64,000 bases of DNA from Chenopodium formosanum (Eukaryota; Streptophyta; Magnoliopsida; Caryophyllales; Amaranthaceae): contig CM044857.1 in NCBI GenBank assembly GCA_024500155.1, positions 374,501-438,500 of the forward strand, read 5' to 3'. The stretch's first letter is position 1. Every line of letters starts with the position of its first letter. A program made the position numbers and the translations under genes. Below the pieces are notes generated by a model, which worked only from the letters and a program-made list of their open reading frames with translations, ran no database searches and was not told where the DNA came from. Shown in pieces: positions 43,640-57,900 of the stretch.

Positions 43640-43680
43640 TAATGCAGTAACTCAGGACATCGCCCAGGCCTAAAAACTGA
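43640..43680 (+). mobile_element. Probable Helitron 3' end, degenerate
   Basis: The sequence aactcaggacatcgcccaggcctaa ends CTGA followed by T, matching CTRR|T. The centre ggacatcgccc is shared with the 3' end of the Helitron at 28437-29006. Its hairpin has lost some pairs. The body of this element was not traced. Confidence 0.45.
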
Positions 43681-44095
43681 TTTTTTTTTTTTTTTTTTTT
43701 TTTTTTTGAAAGGGTGAGCAAAGATTAATCATTCAAAATAAGAGTATCCACGAGTACATAAGGGGGGATCTTTAAGGGAACACTATTCACTCAAATTTGC
43801 TCTACATCATATGGAATAAATCTTGCAAGGTTGTGAGCCACTTTGTTCCCTTCCCTTCAAACATGTGACCAGCTCACTCATTCGAAAGCTGAACCCAAGT
43901 TCATTGCATCACATAGAACAACATCTAAATCTGTCAAATGAGTAGCTCCTTTCACCAACCGATTACACCCTAGAAATTCCTTTCCTTTAAAATACCTGTT
44001 TTGCTCTTTTTAAATACGAAATAGGAAATTCTAAAACGTTACCACCACCGTGACAACGGCTAAAGCAATTATCAAAGACACACTGTAATCCCCCG
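43681..44095 (-). mobile_element. LINE (L1-like) 3' end with RNase H remnant
   Basis: On the minus strand the 3' tail is a long poly-A (plus T-run at 43681-43707) after a gctcacccttTC motif. Upstream is a translation that includes VAHNLARFIPYDVEQI (about 43845-43800), the C-terminal RNase H segment seen in plant LINEs and their relatives. Frame breaks and the short length mark a 5'-truncated, dead copy. It lies between the Helitron 3' ends at 43680 and 44108. Confidence 0.75.
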
Positions 44096-44107
44096 TATTT
44101 TTAAATA

Positions 44108-44139
44108 CTAGTTGTGGCACCGCGCGCTTCGCGCGCGGT
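44108..44139 (-). other. Helitron 3' terminus with perfect hairpin
   Basis: A perfect 9-bp stem with 3-base loop (44119-44139, accgcgcgc-ttc-gcgcgcggt on the plus strand) is separated by seven bases from CTAG (44108-44111), with A at 44107 on the plus strand. This matches the Helitron rule of a hairpin just before CTRR and insertion at an AT site. Confidence 0.85.
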
Positions 44140-45939
44140 CCCCCAATGGTGGTGATTATTATTGGTAAGTAATGTATCCGGTGGTTTTGTTACACAAAAT
44201 TTTTTTTTGCGTGGTGTTTGAATGTTGTATAAATTCTAAATATTAGGCCAATTTAAGAGAGAAATATTGCCGTTAAAGTTATTACTTGAGAAAGATGTAA
44301 CATAAATTTATTCATTGGAAAGAAGTAATTTAAATTATCGTGTTTAAAAGAAGAAATGTTTTTAGTGTGGGGTTAAAAGACTTGGTTACAATAAGCAGTA
44401 TAAATAGTTTTATTTTTTATATCATATTGACTATAATGAGTTTAAATTTTTAGTTAGATTTGGTTACAGTTGTGTCTCATTCTAAATGATAGCAAACCCA
44501 CTACTATTCATATCCATAACCTCTTCATTATAACTTTTTAAAAATATCTAACAATAAAAGCACAATCTCTTCAATAGGATTAAATCATCATTCATATTAA
44601 TCTTTGTTTTGAAATCAAAGCAAATTGATATTCTTTGTTTTGATATAACCTATTTTGCTTTGATGTTATGATCCAAAATATAACAAGTTAGTTCACATTT
44701 AAGTAAGCTTGGCCTTAATTGTTAGTACTTGGTAACATAACAAATTAGACAAGGCAATTGGCTTAGAGAAAATTAGAGAAAATTAACTTTTATAATTAAC
44801 TTTTATAAAGGTGCTATTTACCAATTTTATATTATTCTAATTAACTTTTATAATTAACTTTATAATATCAAATTGGTAACTTTTTATATTATTAAGGCAA
44901 TTGGCTTATATACCGTTAATTATATTATTCTGATTAAAGCATTTGAATGGGGTGAAATATCAGAACATATATATAATGTTATGTCTAAATTGATGTTATG
45001 ATCTCAAATATAACAAGTTAGTTCAAATTCTAGGCAAAATATTAACTTAAATATTGTTAGTACTTTCCAAATATGATTATAGAAAATAGAAAACTAAAAA
45101 TTAAAAATGAACTTTGATGAAATGATGAATTAGTAGGACATTGATCATCTGATCAGATAGAGGTCAATCTAAGATTTTACTATAGATAGGTGAGTTTACA
45201 CTTGTTTGGTGGTATTACCTTAAAAAAAAGGAAAAAAAAATCGAAAAAGTAAATAATAACTTTGCTAATATAAGTTTGCTGATGTATATAATTTCTGTAA
45301 TTGTAGCATATTTTAGCCCCCAAAAAGCAGCTATAGGCAATAGAATATGTATGAAAAAACATTTGTCATCAATTCCTTATCAAACTCGTAAGTCTGAAGT
45401 GATTAGCTCCGAAAATGTACTTTGAACATTTTTCTAGTGACAACAATCTCTTTAATAAAGCAATTTTTGACTTATCATAATTTATAGATCTTATATATAT
45501 CATGATTTATAAATAAACATTACATCAGTGCAAGTTTTTTTGAACAACATAGAATACTAACTTTCATAGTGTTTTCCAGGAACATGAACTATTATTGTAC
45601 ATGTTCCTAAAAAACTCCTCAAAAGATTTAACTCAACAGCATTGCAACCTTATTTACATTAGATTTTCTACCTTAATCTAAACTTATTTAACGCAATACT
45701 GGAGCAACACTAAGAAACAAAGGGGTTTTGAACGAAATACGTAGTCTGAACCACGTTCGTTCAATACATCAAAATATTTAGTTTTGTTATTACCCCCATG
45801 CTTAGTAGATGTCACTGATGTAATTACCATGTAAGCAAAAGATTTTAAAATAGAGGAGGTGACTATATCACACCTTATAAGTGGTTTATAGTAATTTGTT
45901 TACTTATCTATATTATGTTCATTGTTGAAAGACATACTG
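44140..45939. other. Helitron 3' non-coding region
   Basis: About 1.8 kb between the RPA-like stop and the Helitron end. AT-rich; local phrases such as ttttataattaacttttataa are repeated near 44785-44870. A 23-base word here (44152-44174) recurs exactly at 61012-61034. Confidence 0.6.
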
Positions 45940-48900
45940 CTAATTTCCTTTGGCGAGAGAGTCAGTTGAGGTGTCTGTGATATCATCATCCATTCCTGGT
46001 GTAGCTGTGTTTGCATCATTGGCTGATGTATCAGATTTTCCAGTAGCAGATGTTGCTAAAGTAGTTGGTTCTCTGTTGGCGGAGTCATGATCTGCATTTT
46101 CATCAGAAGGTGATGTTGTGAAACGGAGCTTCTTTCGTGCAACAGTTTTGACACAAATTGAGTCAGTTCGCTTATCTTCATTCTTTGCTAGAGTGTCTAG
46201 AGATTGTTTGTTTCCACTCATGCGTGTGCGACATAGTTGGGCCCATTCATTAGGTGAAATCTTTTGAGATTTCACAGGAACAGGTGTTTCAGCAGTTGAA
46301 TTTTCCAAGGGTTTGATTATCAAGTTGCTGTCAGCAACAAAACTGAAGTCTTTAGGAGTTGCATTCTTGGGACTTTGAGTGATTTTTCCATGGCCTTCAT
46401 CAGCTATAACAATTCCTGTAAATTGGCATGTAGGTGTATTAATGTTCGTGAATGCACTATTCATAATTTAGAAGACTTGTTTATTATAAACATGTGTTAG
46501 GATTCTTACCGTTGTGGGGCAATGGGAATTTAAGGGTAGTTGTGTCTGACAGCTTTCCTTTCCCTTTGTCTTTGGCTTTTGAATCAGGTGTATCTTCACC
46601 TATAGCTGCAGCATCTTGTTCCACACCAACTGAAGCACGTCCACCAGATTTGTTTGATGTATAATCCACATTCATATTAAAATCTGAGAATTTAATTTCA
46701 TCGTCTCATGCTACAGTTGACTTTGATAAATCCTTTTTAGATGCATCTTCAGCAGTCCCAATATTTTTGAGTGACCATTCTAAAACACTGCTTGAACCCA
46801 GTGAATTAGATGGACCAAGTTTGAAAAAAGTTGTCTTTTTCCTGAGTCTTTCTTCAATTGTTTGGAAGGCAACCACATCAGATCAACCTGCACAATATAC
46901 TTGTAATTAGTATATGTATTAAGAGTTTTAATGGAAATAGAACACTAACAAGGATATATATATTATTAACAATATTCGTTATAAATACAATGTTTGGAAT
47001 TTCTTATAAGTTAAGTGTTTAGTTAACGAATTATTATGCAAAGGAGTCATACAAGATCTTTCATAGTTTTGATTTCAGCTGCGGTCTTGCCAAACAATTT
47101 TTCGGTGTCATTGTTGAATGATGTCAATGTTATTGAACCCGTCACATCAGCTGCCTCGAATTTAAAAGCAACCCTGTAGAAAAAAAAATGAGAAAAATAT
47201 AATTAATTGTATGGTAATTGCATTTTTCACTTTATAGATTAATAAAGTAAGAGTTTTAATGAATAAAGTTTAACGCAAACTACTGAGTAATAAGGTTCAA
47301 AGGAGCACAAGACATAAATTTGGAGTTTAGAATCTCTCTACCCAGCTGAAATGAAATCATGGTGCAAGCCTATATTTAATCACATCAGCTGTTGAAGATA
47401 AAAGTAGCTATAAGTCCCACTCAGTTTTAGTGACTTAGAAAAACCGAACAAGGCGTTTTTATGTATAGTGCACTCCTAAGATCATAATCAGAATTATCTT
47501 AGAGAGATCATAACAAAAGGCAAAACTTTAGAATGATTCCAATTTGGAAATTAAGTATCATATTTCAACTATTCTAGATCTAGAATTCAACTACTTATGA
47601 AATCTAAATAAGTAAATAGTATGTGGTACCGTAGATATGATTTGAACAAACAATAATTTACTACGTAAAGCTATTAGTCAACAGAAAACCCATGAAAACT
47701 TTCATCAGTAGTTCACTATTTTAAGACCTGTAGCAAAGTACAAACTTGTGGTGAAAATTGGATTTAAATAAACCTTGGAGTTGAGATGCAGTCTTTATTA
47801 TCATAGACGATGCATGTGAATTGCCTCCCTTCAGGAACACTGCATCTTTTTCCACAACCAGAACAACTTATGTAAACAAATACATCATCCAAAGTAACAT
47901 TTGGAATGATAGCCTGAATCCAATGACGTTCTTCCATAAGCGCATTTGCAGCCTACATGATTGTATGAAAATAATATTAATATTGTATTATCGTATTTCT
48001 TAACAAAGATATTAACTATAATTGTTATACCTTCTTGTCATTTAGTTCTTCAATTGTTTTCATAGATTGTTCTTGTGTAGGATCTTGAATTTGTAAAACT
48101 CTTGCTTGTCTATCTTGTAGTAGCTGCTTTCGTGCAACTGTCCTATATATATATATACATAAAAAAAAATAATTATGTTTTTTGGAATCAGAATTTAAGA
48201 AGCTAGAGTTATAATTTGCTATCAATTAGTAGCTGTAATGAGTTTTATTACCATTCACGTAAGACATTTGCCCTATCTCCTTTCGGGTTATGAATAATCC
48301 TTGTAGACATGCTAGTTGATAAGGCAAATGCTGCATAATAGATGACATGTTAGCCTTTTTATTTGTGCAATATGTAAGATTTCTCATACATTAGTTATAT
48401 TTCGTGATTTAACCTCTGCGAGGATTGTGTTTAAGTGCTGTGAAGCCAACTTATTCAAATCTTTCAGCCCAGAAATTAAGAGCATCACTTGCAGTTCCTG
48501 AAAGGTCATTCTAGGCGGAGATGGTTAAAGTCTGATTATGGCTGCAGGAAAAATAATACCAGTTAGTTAAGTGGTTGTTCAGGTAATAGAATTATGTTAA
48601 GAATTAGTTAAGCTTTTATTTTTACGTTTGATCTGTGATGACAATCTCTTTGACATAGCTTTGGTTGTTATATTTGGAGTTGACTTGCAGTGCTTCTTCT
48701 TCTACAAATAGCACCACTCCTAATACATCTGTATAATGTGAATAAATTTTGAGATCAATAAACTATAAAATAATTAGAAATAAGCTAGGTGCATAGAAAG
48801 TGTACATAGTAATATATTGTGTATACCATATTCACCATCTTCGTCAAATTCATAGAAAATTGTATCAATTGGCTGAAAATCTGTGGTATTAACAAATCTT

Positions 48901-51063
48901 TAATGACTGATATGTACATATGTAGTTAGATATAAGTAATAGTGTAAAAATACGATATTACCATATCTTTCATCAGCAACTTGCACTCTTGGAATTGAAG
49001 CTATTGAATGATATTGTGGTACTACATAGCCTATATCAGGGCAAACTGGCTGAACTACTGTCCTGTGACTGAAATGTAGCTGGAATGGTAACTAATCATG
49101 GACAGTACGGTATTGATCATCAAGTGGTTTCACAGTTGCATTAGAAATTTCATACTCTCCATTGTATGCAATAGCTTCGTCATATGCTTTAATTTGATCT
49201 CCAAATAGAGTAACACGCATCTTGTTATTCTGAAATAAATTCGAGTATGATTAGAAGAAATAATGAGGGAAATCTACTGTAAACCTATGAATGAACATCA
49301 GTTGTTTCGGAAATAAGGCAGGGATATGTAATGTTTATATTAGTTTTGCATATTTTCAAATGTTTCTTTGTAGTTAGTTATCACTACAAAATAATGATTA
49401 ATTTAATCTTTGCATAGGTTGGGGTATTTAACCTTTTAGTTACAATCTCTGATTCCCAAAGTTAATGTGCTCCGACGGACAGGTTTCATATACAAAGAAA
49501 GGCCGGAAAAGAAGTGTTCTGATCTGTAGAAGTTGAATCTGAGGTATGTGTTATTCTTTTCTCTCTCTCTTTTTTTTTTTTTGTTGTAGTGGAGCTTAAA
49601 TGAGATGGTTCATACCCCATACTTTGCTATCTTCTAACATCTACTCCCTTTGATTCTATATTAGTCTATTATACCATAGCAGCTCATCTAAAATGCATTA
49701 CTGAAATAATGTTAATCAGGAATTTGTGATGATAAGTAGGAATGGCTTATTGTTTTTAAAATAAGTTCTATGAAAAGTAACTATGCTTGTTTTTTCTCTT
49801 ATCTACTTATTCTATTAAGTTGGTGTCTTAGCAATGGTTTATAATGCAACCCAATGATTATATAGTCAAGATAACATCAGGATTTTAAAGAGTAAGTAAA
49901 TCAATGGCAACCTGTGCCCTGTTGAGTTGTTTTTCAGTTTTGCAATCAGCTAAGCCTGGGAATGAAGTAGGGGAATAATGAAATTCCCTCTGTTGCTTAA
50001 GTTATTACTATTAAGCTATAAAAGAAGCGGTAAACTCCTTACACTCTGACAGGCTTGAAAGAGTGCAAGGCAGAGTGTGATTGAACTTAAAGACTTTTGA
50101 ATAACAAAGCCATAAGAATGAACTTGACAACTGCTCAATAACAAATCCATAATGAACTCGACGATTGCTCAATAACAAAGCCATGAAAACTGCTTTTCCA
50201 ACAAAACTATTTGAGAAGAAAATTAATTGTCTCAAACTACCAAGTATTAAAGAGAGCTGTTCATGCAAAATATTCACAGAACCAATCTAAGAGTGCATGT
50301 TCAAACTAGTAAGAAAAAAATAGAAGACATGTATGATGTATTTAGAAGTAATTCTTTAATTAGGTCATGAAAAAAATTGTGAGTTTCGGACCTACACATC
50401 TATAAAATAATTCGCATATCTTAGCAAAGGAGTGTATTTGCAGGAGGATCATGAGAAGAGAAATAACAATTACATATCATATTACAAATTTTTAGCACAA
50501 TATAGATAGATCTCTACTGAGATATAGTCTGAACAATGGTATTACTAATTAAATTTTAATAAAGAGCACTTTTAGTATAGAATTCTCTCAGTAGTAATAA
50601 ACATTAAGGTAGAATCTAAATAATGTTGACAAGTAAATTTAATATACTAAGAATTGCATGTAAATTTTTCTATGAAACCCTAGTTGTTTGTTTTTAGGCA
50701 ATTAGATATTACGTCAAACCATAAAATCCATGCAAAATTCAATTTTTTTTTTTTTTTTTTTTTTTTTGTTTTTATAAACTAAAAGCAGATTTAACTAATA
50801 AATGCACCTGGTATAAAAAAAAAAAAAAGAAGAAAAAAAAAACCATTTAATTAAATGCATTTAAAAAAGCTAACATATAGTATATTAATACAATCCAAAA
50901 AGACAAAAAATACCTTTTCATCAAGTAGATATAAGGTTTGAAAGACTGTTGCTCTAGCATTGGAAGATATCTTTTGTCTTGCTTTTTCAACGACTCTAAC
51001 TTTGACTGTGAAATTCATGGAGCTAGGATTAAGCTCATTAAGATACATGCGTTCTGTTTTCAT
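45940..51063 (-). pseudogene. RPA70-like single-strand DNA-binding protein of the Helitron, broken
   Basis: The ATG at 51063 opens MKTERMYLNEL; exon 1 ends at 50914 with a GT donor. Later exon-like blocks: RVTLFGDQIKAYDEAI (49220-49110), VPQYHSIASIPRVQVADE, PIDTIFYEFDEDGEY, GVVLFVEEEALQVN (about 48690), ARVLQIQDPTQEQSM, a zinc-ribbon-like CSGCGKRC (about 47850) and an OB-fold block FEADVTGSITLTSFN (about 47140). The last coding part is a Ser/Thr/Asp-rich tail with QKISPNEWAQLCRTRM ending at 45940. The order of OB-folds and a zinc ribbon is that of RPA subunit 1. Stops break it, for example near 49095 (after TVHD) and in the 48450-48540 block. The protein would bind single-stranded DNA during rolling-circle transposition. 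Confidence 0.75.
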
Positions 51064-53590
51064 TCTGAACAAGAAAAAAAAATTATGATTAGATAATATA
51101 ACTTGTATTTGTAATCAATAACAATATTAAAATCTGTTAAAACAGAGAAGCTAAGTTTTTTTTTTCCTTGAAATAAGATTGTTTTTTGTTCTTTTTATTG
51201 TTTTTTAACTGAAATTACAAGAACCATATTTACATTTTCTGAGATGTATACGTATTTTATAAAGAAAATAACTATTTATCTGAATTAATTTAACAAGAAA
51301 AAATAAAGAATATTTAGATTTCTTACCTTGTGATTGTTTATCAACACAATGAGATTTTGCTTAGATTTGTTTGAAAAACTTTGAATGACTACTTGTTGTT
51401 ATAGTAGGGTTTTGTTGAGTAAAAGAGTGTAAGTAAGTGATAAAAGATCTGATTTCCTTATAAAGTGTACAAAATAGGTCTATGAAAAAAAGGAAGTCTT
51501 AGCTTGATGAATAGTAGTAAATTATTTTAATAATTATTAAATGGTAAAGATTGAATTGAGTATGAAATTATAAAATTAAATTATTATGTGGTAAAGAATG
51601 TTTTGAAAAGAACGTTCATGAAACTAATAAAATTATATCTTTATTAGATTTTATCCTATTTTATTTTATTTTATTTTATTTTAAGAATAGTAAAGATTGG
51701 AGAGTACTTCATTAAATATTGGCGTTGGATAGAATTGTTGTTATAGCTAGTTAAAAAAAAAAATTGTGGCTACATTTTTTTAAAAATAAAAAGGATAATA
51801 TAAAGACTGGATTAAGTACATTATTATTAAATTATCTATATTTTTGCATAAATTGGTGATTTGCCAGAATCAAATTTATCGTATATATAATTGTTTTTTT
51901 TTAACTTGTTATTCTGATATTTATTTTTGTGTTGAAAAGAGATAATAATGATATGGAATTTTAGAGTAGTATGTTAACCACTAATGTTTCCATAATAGTA
52001 CAAGAGGCCATACTTTCTCTACTTTAAGTTTTTCTAGTTTGACAAGCAAAGTATGATGTATTTCCACTAATGTTGACTGTTTCTTTTTGTTTTTTTGGCA
52101 GTACATTACCTACTCAACTTCCTTTGCTCTACATACTTCTACAATGAGATTATTTCTAAAGTGTGAGTTTGTTTTTATGTATTTTGACTAAAGAAAAACA
52201 ATCAGTAATAGATGTGTTCGCATGTGTCGTTAATTTGGAAACTTGGTGGCATTAATTTGGTTAGTTCTAATTAATAGGTTAAATTGTGCCATGAATTTAG
52301 AATTGAAACAAAGCAATCAATAGTCTAACAAATCAATAAACTTACTAATTATTGATCATGCTACATTTGTCCGATGTGTAAACTATCCTTCTAATAATTA
52401 ATTAGAAGGATCAATAAAGCATGGGGATCTAAATCAAGTAGGGTCATTTGTTCATCAGATAATATAAAACAACTAACCTTTTTTTTTAAAAAAAATATAT
52501 AATATTGTTTTTTTTAGGGAAGTATATAATATTATTTGGTAGCTCATATATATCAACGGTTGAATATTTCAGTATAAGATTTGATAAGACATGACATCAT
52601 TGATCCTTCATGAATTATGGCCAAATAATTATTAACATATATATTAATTGCATATTTACCATTGAATCATCTCACCTTGGTATAATGAAATTAAGTCGGT
52701 ACTTTTTTTTTTGCAAAAAAAAAGAAAACCAATTGCAGAACCATTGTTGCTGAAGAGGGGTTTTTAATTAATCGTTATTAAGACTACTTTAATATTTTAA
52801 ACTTTACTTAGTGAGTCCTTAATAATAATAGGTAAGGTTATTGCAGATGTCTTACCGTGAGTTGTAGTCTAAATTTAGATATCATGAAGTAATTTTTCTT
52901 GAAAAAAAAAATAGTATTTTATCTCTTTTCATCTTTTTTTTTTCTTTTTGGCTTTTAAATATAAAGAAATAATTTTTTTATTATGTACAATAGTGACTGA
53001 AGAGGATTGACACTTCTTGTTTTTTTATTTCATTTTATTTTTTTAATATTTTAATTTTGTTGTAATCAGTAGGAGCCATTTTTTATATTTTCTTTTTTAG
53101 AAAGGTACACAGTAAATATTTTTGATTCACTAAATAAAAAAATAAAAGATAAATGACATTTTCCTTTTTTTTTCTCCGAAAACATTGTAACAATTATTAT
53201 TATTTTTTCACACGTAAAAATGACAAAATTTTTGAAGGAATTAAATGATAATATACACATTAATAATAATTAATTATTGAACTAAATTGTTACTAACCTT
53301 ATTCTACATGTAAATGTTAAATTTGCAAACCGAATATATAAAAAATGAAGTCCAAATTATTTACTGTTTACTATAGCATGACTAATAATTTATAATTGAT
53401 GTGAAACAATGATTTTAATTATACTTATTGTAAAAAGTAATAAATGTAGATGGAGATAGTACCTATTAAACTGAGACTTTACCCTTGTTCCTTTATTTTT
53501 TATCTACTGAATTGGAAAACCTGTAGAAAGAAATGCATAAACCTTTTAATCAATTCAACTTATATTATAAAGTTCATATGTTTAAATTTT
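51064..53590. other. Helitron interior, no gene seen
   Basis: AT-rich region between the RPA-like gene and the MULE insertion. A tttta repeat lies at about 51654-51682. The frames here are low complexity. Upstream control of the RPA-like gene would lie just right of 51064. Confidence 0.4.
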
Positions 53591-54715
53591 CGGCTATTTC
53601 ACCAAATGCCACTGAGCAATTTAAAAATTCACCAAATGCCATTGGACTTTTCAGAATTCACCAAATGCCACCGAGTTTTTAAAAAATTCACAGAGTGCCA
53701 TTAATGACTAACAATAGTTAACTCCATTAGTCATTTAGGCTAATTATGCCACGTGTCATATTCTTATTGGTTCATTTTATTATTATTATATTTATTAAAA
53801 AATTAAAATAAAAAAAATAAAAAAACAAAAAAAAAACCTTAGCCCCAGCCACTCCCACCGTACCACCGCCCCAACGCCAGCCCAACCCCTTGCTCCCACC
53901 CCCACCGGCGACCAGACCAACATTCTGTTCGACATCGGCGGCGACCCTTCCCTCCACTTTTAAAACACCATTCTCCCCTCCCACCGTCGTCCAGCCCCAT
54001 CACCTATGTCGCCATGTCGGCGAAGCTAATTCACCCATCCCCCTACAATCTCCATCAACTTTCCCCCCTTAAACCACCATCTCCGACACACTAAAACCCC
54101 AAAATTGAAATATCCAAAATCTTAACCCTAATGCGATTTTAAGGTTTTCAATTTTGAGGTTTAAGTGAGGTGGTTCAGGGGGTGGAGATGGGAAGGGGAG
54201 GGGGCAGTTTGGGTTCGCCGGAGCGGGGAGGGTTTATTGGTCACCAACAGTGGGGAGTGGAGGGTGCTTTGGTCATCCTGCGGTGGGGAGGGGAATTGAG
54301 GGATTTTCGATGGAGAAAGAGAAGGTTGCGAATTGCGGGAAGGGTGGCTGGGTTGCGTCGTCGGCGCGGGCTGGCTAAGCTGGGTCGCCGGCGTGGTTGT
54401 TTAGGGCTGGGTCGCCGCGGTGGGGATAAGGTGGTGGCACTGTGGCAGTGACAGACGGTGGTTGGGGCTGGGTCATGGTGGGTGTTTTTTTTTAAGTTTT
54501 TTATTAAGTTATTAATTTACTAATTTAATAATCAACCAATCATAAGCCACCACGTGACATAATAGCCTAAATGACTAACGGAGTTAACTGCCGTTAGTCA
54601 TTAATGGCACTCGGTGATTTTTTTTAAAAATTCGGTGGCATTTGGTGAATTCTGAAAAGTCCGATGGCATTTGGTGAATTTTTAAATTGCTCAGTGGCAT
54701 TTGATGAAATAGCTG
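53591..54715. mobile_element. Long-TIR MULE with GC-rich core, 1125 bp
   Basis: Inverted repeats of about 175 bp begin C(G/A)GCTATTTCA and contain repeated aaatgccac units (caccaaatgccac every 30-40 bp, four times per arm). TTAAATTTT flanks both ends exactly (53582-53590 and 54716-54724), a 9-bp target duplication typical of Mutator-like elements. The core (about 53830-54480) is strongly GC-rich, in contrast with the AT-rich Helitron. The + frame 54170-54451 is Gly/Arg-rich and low complexity. No transposase. Confidence 0.85.
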
Positions 54716-54957
54716 TTAAATTTTAGATGTCAAATTTTAATCTGAAAAAAGATAACTTTAAAAGACTTAAGAAGATACATACAAAATCGGAGGCAATGAT
54801 GTCTATATATGAATATTAGCTTAATGTGATTATCAAAAAAATGTAATAATACGATATTTATTGTAACTTATTTTCATTAATACTAATCACTTATATAACA
54901 AAGTTCAAAAGCTAATATTGTACCCAGAACATAGAACAAAATATTAAATGTTATGTG

Positions 54958-57900
54958 CTAAATTATCCCCGAGTACTTTAGAATATCGTAAGATACTACA
55001 TATTTAATTGAGTTTAGAAGATACCCTTTTGGTGTTTTTGTGGTATATACCACAACATTTTTAGCCTTTTTAGCCCGAGATAGTGCCACATACAACTGAC
55101 CATGTGAAAAGCATGGTCGGGGAAGATATATTGATACTCGATTCAATGTTTGCCCTTGTGACTTATTAATTGTCATGGCAAAACATAGTTTAATTGGAAA
55201 TTGCTTTCTTTCAAAAGCAAAAGGATAGCTGCTATTCGCCGGAGGTCGCAAATTTGCTCGATGCACAAAAACAGGTTTACCCTTGTATTGTCCAACAGAA
55301 ATCTCACAAACAATAACGTTGGGTAGAAAGGTCTTACAGATTAATCTCGTACCATTACAGAGTCCTTGAGAAGGCAATATGTTTCGTAACAAAATTACCG
55401 GACAATTCTTCTTAAGGACAAGCTCATGGGGACTCATTCCTCCTGGACAAAGTTTATTTATAAACTCTGTCGTATAGATGTTTCATGTATCATTGAGCAT
55501 TACATCAAAACTCTTGTAAGTTACTGATTCTCCCGGAAATTGGTCTATTAAGATTGTATTCACCAAATCAACATCATCATTCATAGGTGTTAAAATTTCC
55601 CTATCTGCAAAGATTTCTGATGTTATTGTTCCCTTCTCAACTTCTGGATATGTTGCATTTATAATCTTCAAAACGGGATCTTCTTCCATCAGCAAGTGTT
55701 GAATCATTCCATCGGGTAGTCTGACATAATCACTCTCACTTTTTTGTAATTCACCATTTCCAAGAGACAGCAAGAATGAACTAAATGATGGGTCTTCACA
55801 AGCTCTCTGATTTTCTGTTAGTTTAAATATTATCAAAGCTGTCCAGATGTACGAAGTCACTATGCTTGCTTCAACAGCTTGTCTATGTGACTTGTGAGGT
55901 ACAAATGGTAGAACTTGTCTAAAGTATCCGCCAAGAATAATGAGCTTGCCACCAAATAGCGAGGTATTTTCACATAAATCTTGGAGTAGCAAATCCAGAG
56001 CATGTAAATTGCCTTGTTGGCCATAGAAGCCTCATCCCATATAATCAGAGCTGTCTCTTTTATCAAATATACCAAACTACCTTGTTTAGGCACATCACAT
56101 GTCAAAGAGTTCTCATGGTCAACCGGTATTTTGAATCTTGAGTGAGCTGTTCTCCCTGAAGGAAGATTTGATGCTGCTATTCCGGATGTTGCAGTTGGTA
56201 GTACAATTTTATTCATCATTCTGACTTCTGCATATAAGCAATTGCATAAAAAGGTCTTCCCAGTTCCACCCGGTCCATCAATAGAAATAGCACCTCCTTT
56301 TCCTTCATGTATGTGTTTCATTATACACTGGAATGCTTCAAATTGAGTTGTGTTCAAACGTTCTTTTGAATTTATGAATTCCTTGGGAATAGCTGTATCT
56401 AGAGCATCTGCTATATCTCTTGTTTTTTCTGAATTCATCAGCAACAATGTAGCTCAGATGATCTAGGCCAAAAGTTTTGAGTGATTTACCCATTGATTCA
56501 AGATGTTGTTCAAGCACACTAACAATTAGCTGCTTGATTTTATTAGTATCACCCTTAAATTTGTGACTGAAATCTTCTGACAGTGCTGTGTAAAACTTAT
56601 TCCATAAAGCAGATGGATCACTTGGTTGACAGAAGATCAAGACTGTTGCAAAAAGCCTTCGAAAAGCATCTGGTAATTGCACTTCAGAAGCTTCGGCTAA
56701 GCATATAGATGCAGCATCATCATCCTCTAAAAGACCAAGTTGTTGAGCAGTTTCTTGGAATGTAGCACAGACATAATTTTCAACTGTACGCAGGTCTAAA
56801 AAAGACCCTGCATTTCTAACATTGAGCAGCAAAAGTCGGAGGAAAAAACGTTCACCTTCGGCAGGTAGGACAAATGCCATTTGTCCAATAACAGTGAGCT
56901 TTTTTTGCCTCTGAATCCATGTTTTTGTACGTGCATCCCATCTGTAGTGCTCTGGGAATTCACTGTATAAAAGTCCAGTGCCACCGTATGTTTTTGCATT
57001 CATTGAGAAATATTCTGTTAATGAAGTCCGTGAATGTTTTGGATCTCTCACGACTGAATTAAGATTTTCATGTGGTCTTATAGCAATGGACTGCATATTC
57101 GGTAAGTGTACAGGCAATGGCATGACAGGAGGATAGATTTCGTACAAATCGAACCCAAAAATTCGTCATGCTGCTTCACATGGGGATACCCACCTGCAAA
57201 ATTGTTACATTTCAATTTCATTGATATATTTGAAATTACAAAGATAGAACAAAATTATGTAAATTGAATAGTTATTACCGACCTGCCAGATTGAAATTGT
57301 TCAATTTCATCGAATTTGTTATCAGTTGTGGCAGATATCTTGTATGAAATTCGATCATGCCCTTTATAAACGTACTTGTACAGATACTTCACTGCTTTGA
57401 TAGTTGAGCATACCTCAACATTTAGGTGATACTCAAACATGAGTAGTAAATACGGATTGTAAGGTACCACCCATCGATTGTCTAGCTGTGCAGTTCTAAT
57501 TTTCACCTTTTCACCTATTTCTCTTCTCCTATATATAGGATATCCATCTTTGTTGTTTGATGTCTCTTCCACATATTCTTTTGGGTACCCATTCTTACAC
57601 GCAAGTTTTTTCCCATTCATTTGCATGCAAGGGCATTTCAGATTTGGCTTGCCACATGGTCCATGCATCATATGAGTCAAGACAACTTTACGAAGCAAAG
57701 GATTATCAAATGAGGGTATTTCAGCCGAAACAAATTTGTCATAGTCTATCAGCCCTCTTATCTTGAAGTTAGATTTCAGCATAATCAAGAAATGTGCATG
57801 TGGCAGACCCCTTTTTGGAATTCAACAACGTAGATCATTGCTGCCACCTCACCCAACACGTTTTTCTTCATAATCTGCTTCTTAAGCGCTAATAGTTTAA

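Noticed and set aside
54170..54451. Gly/Arg-rich ORF in the MULE core
   Set aside because: Low complexity from GC-rich DNA; no domain.
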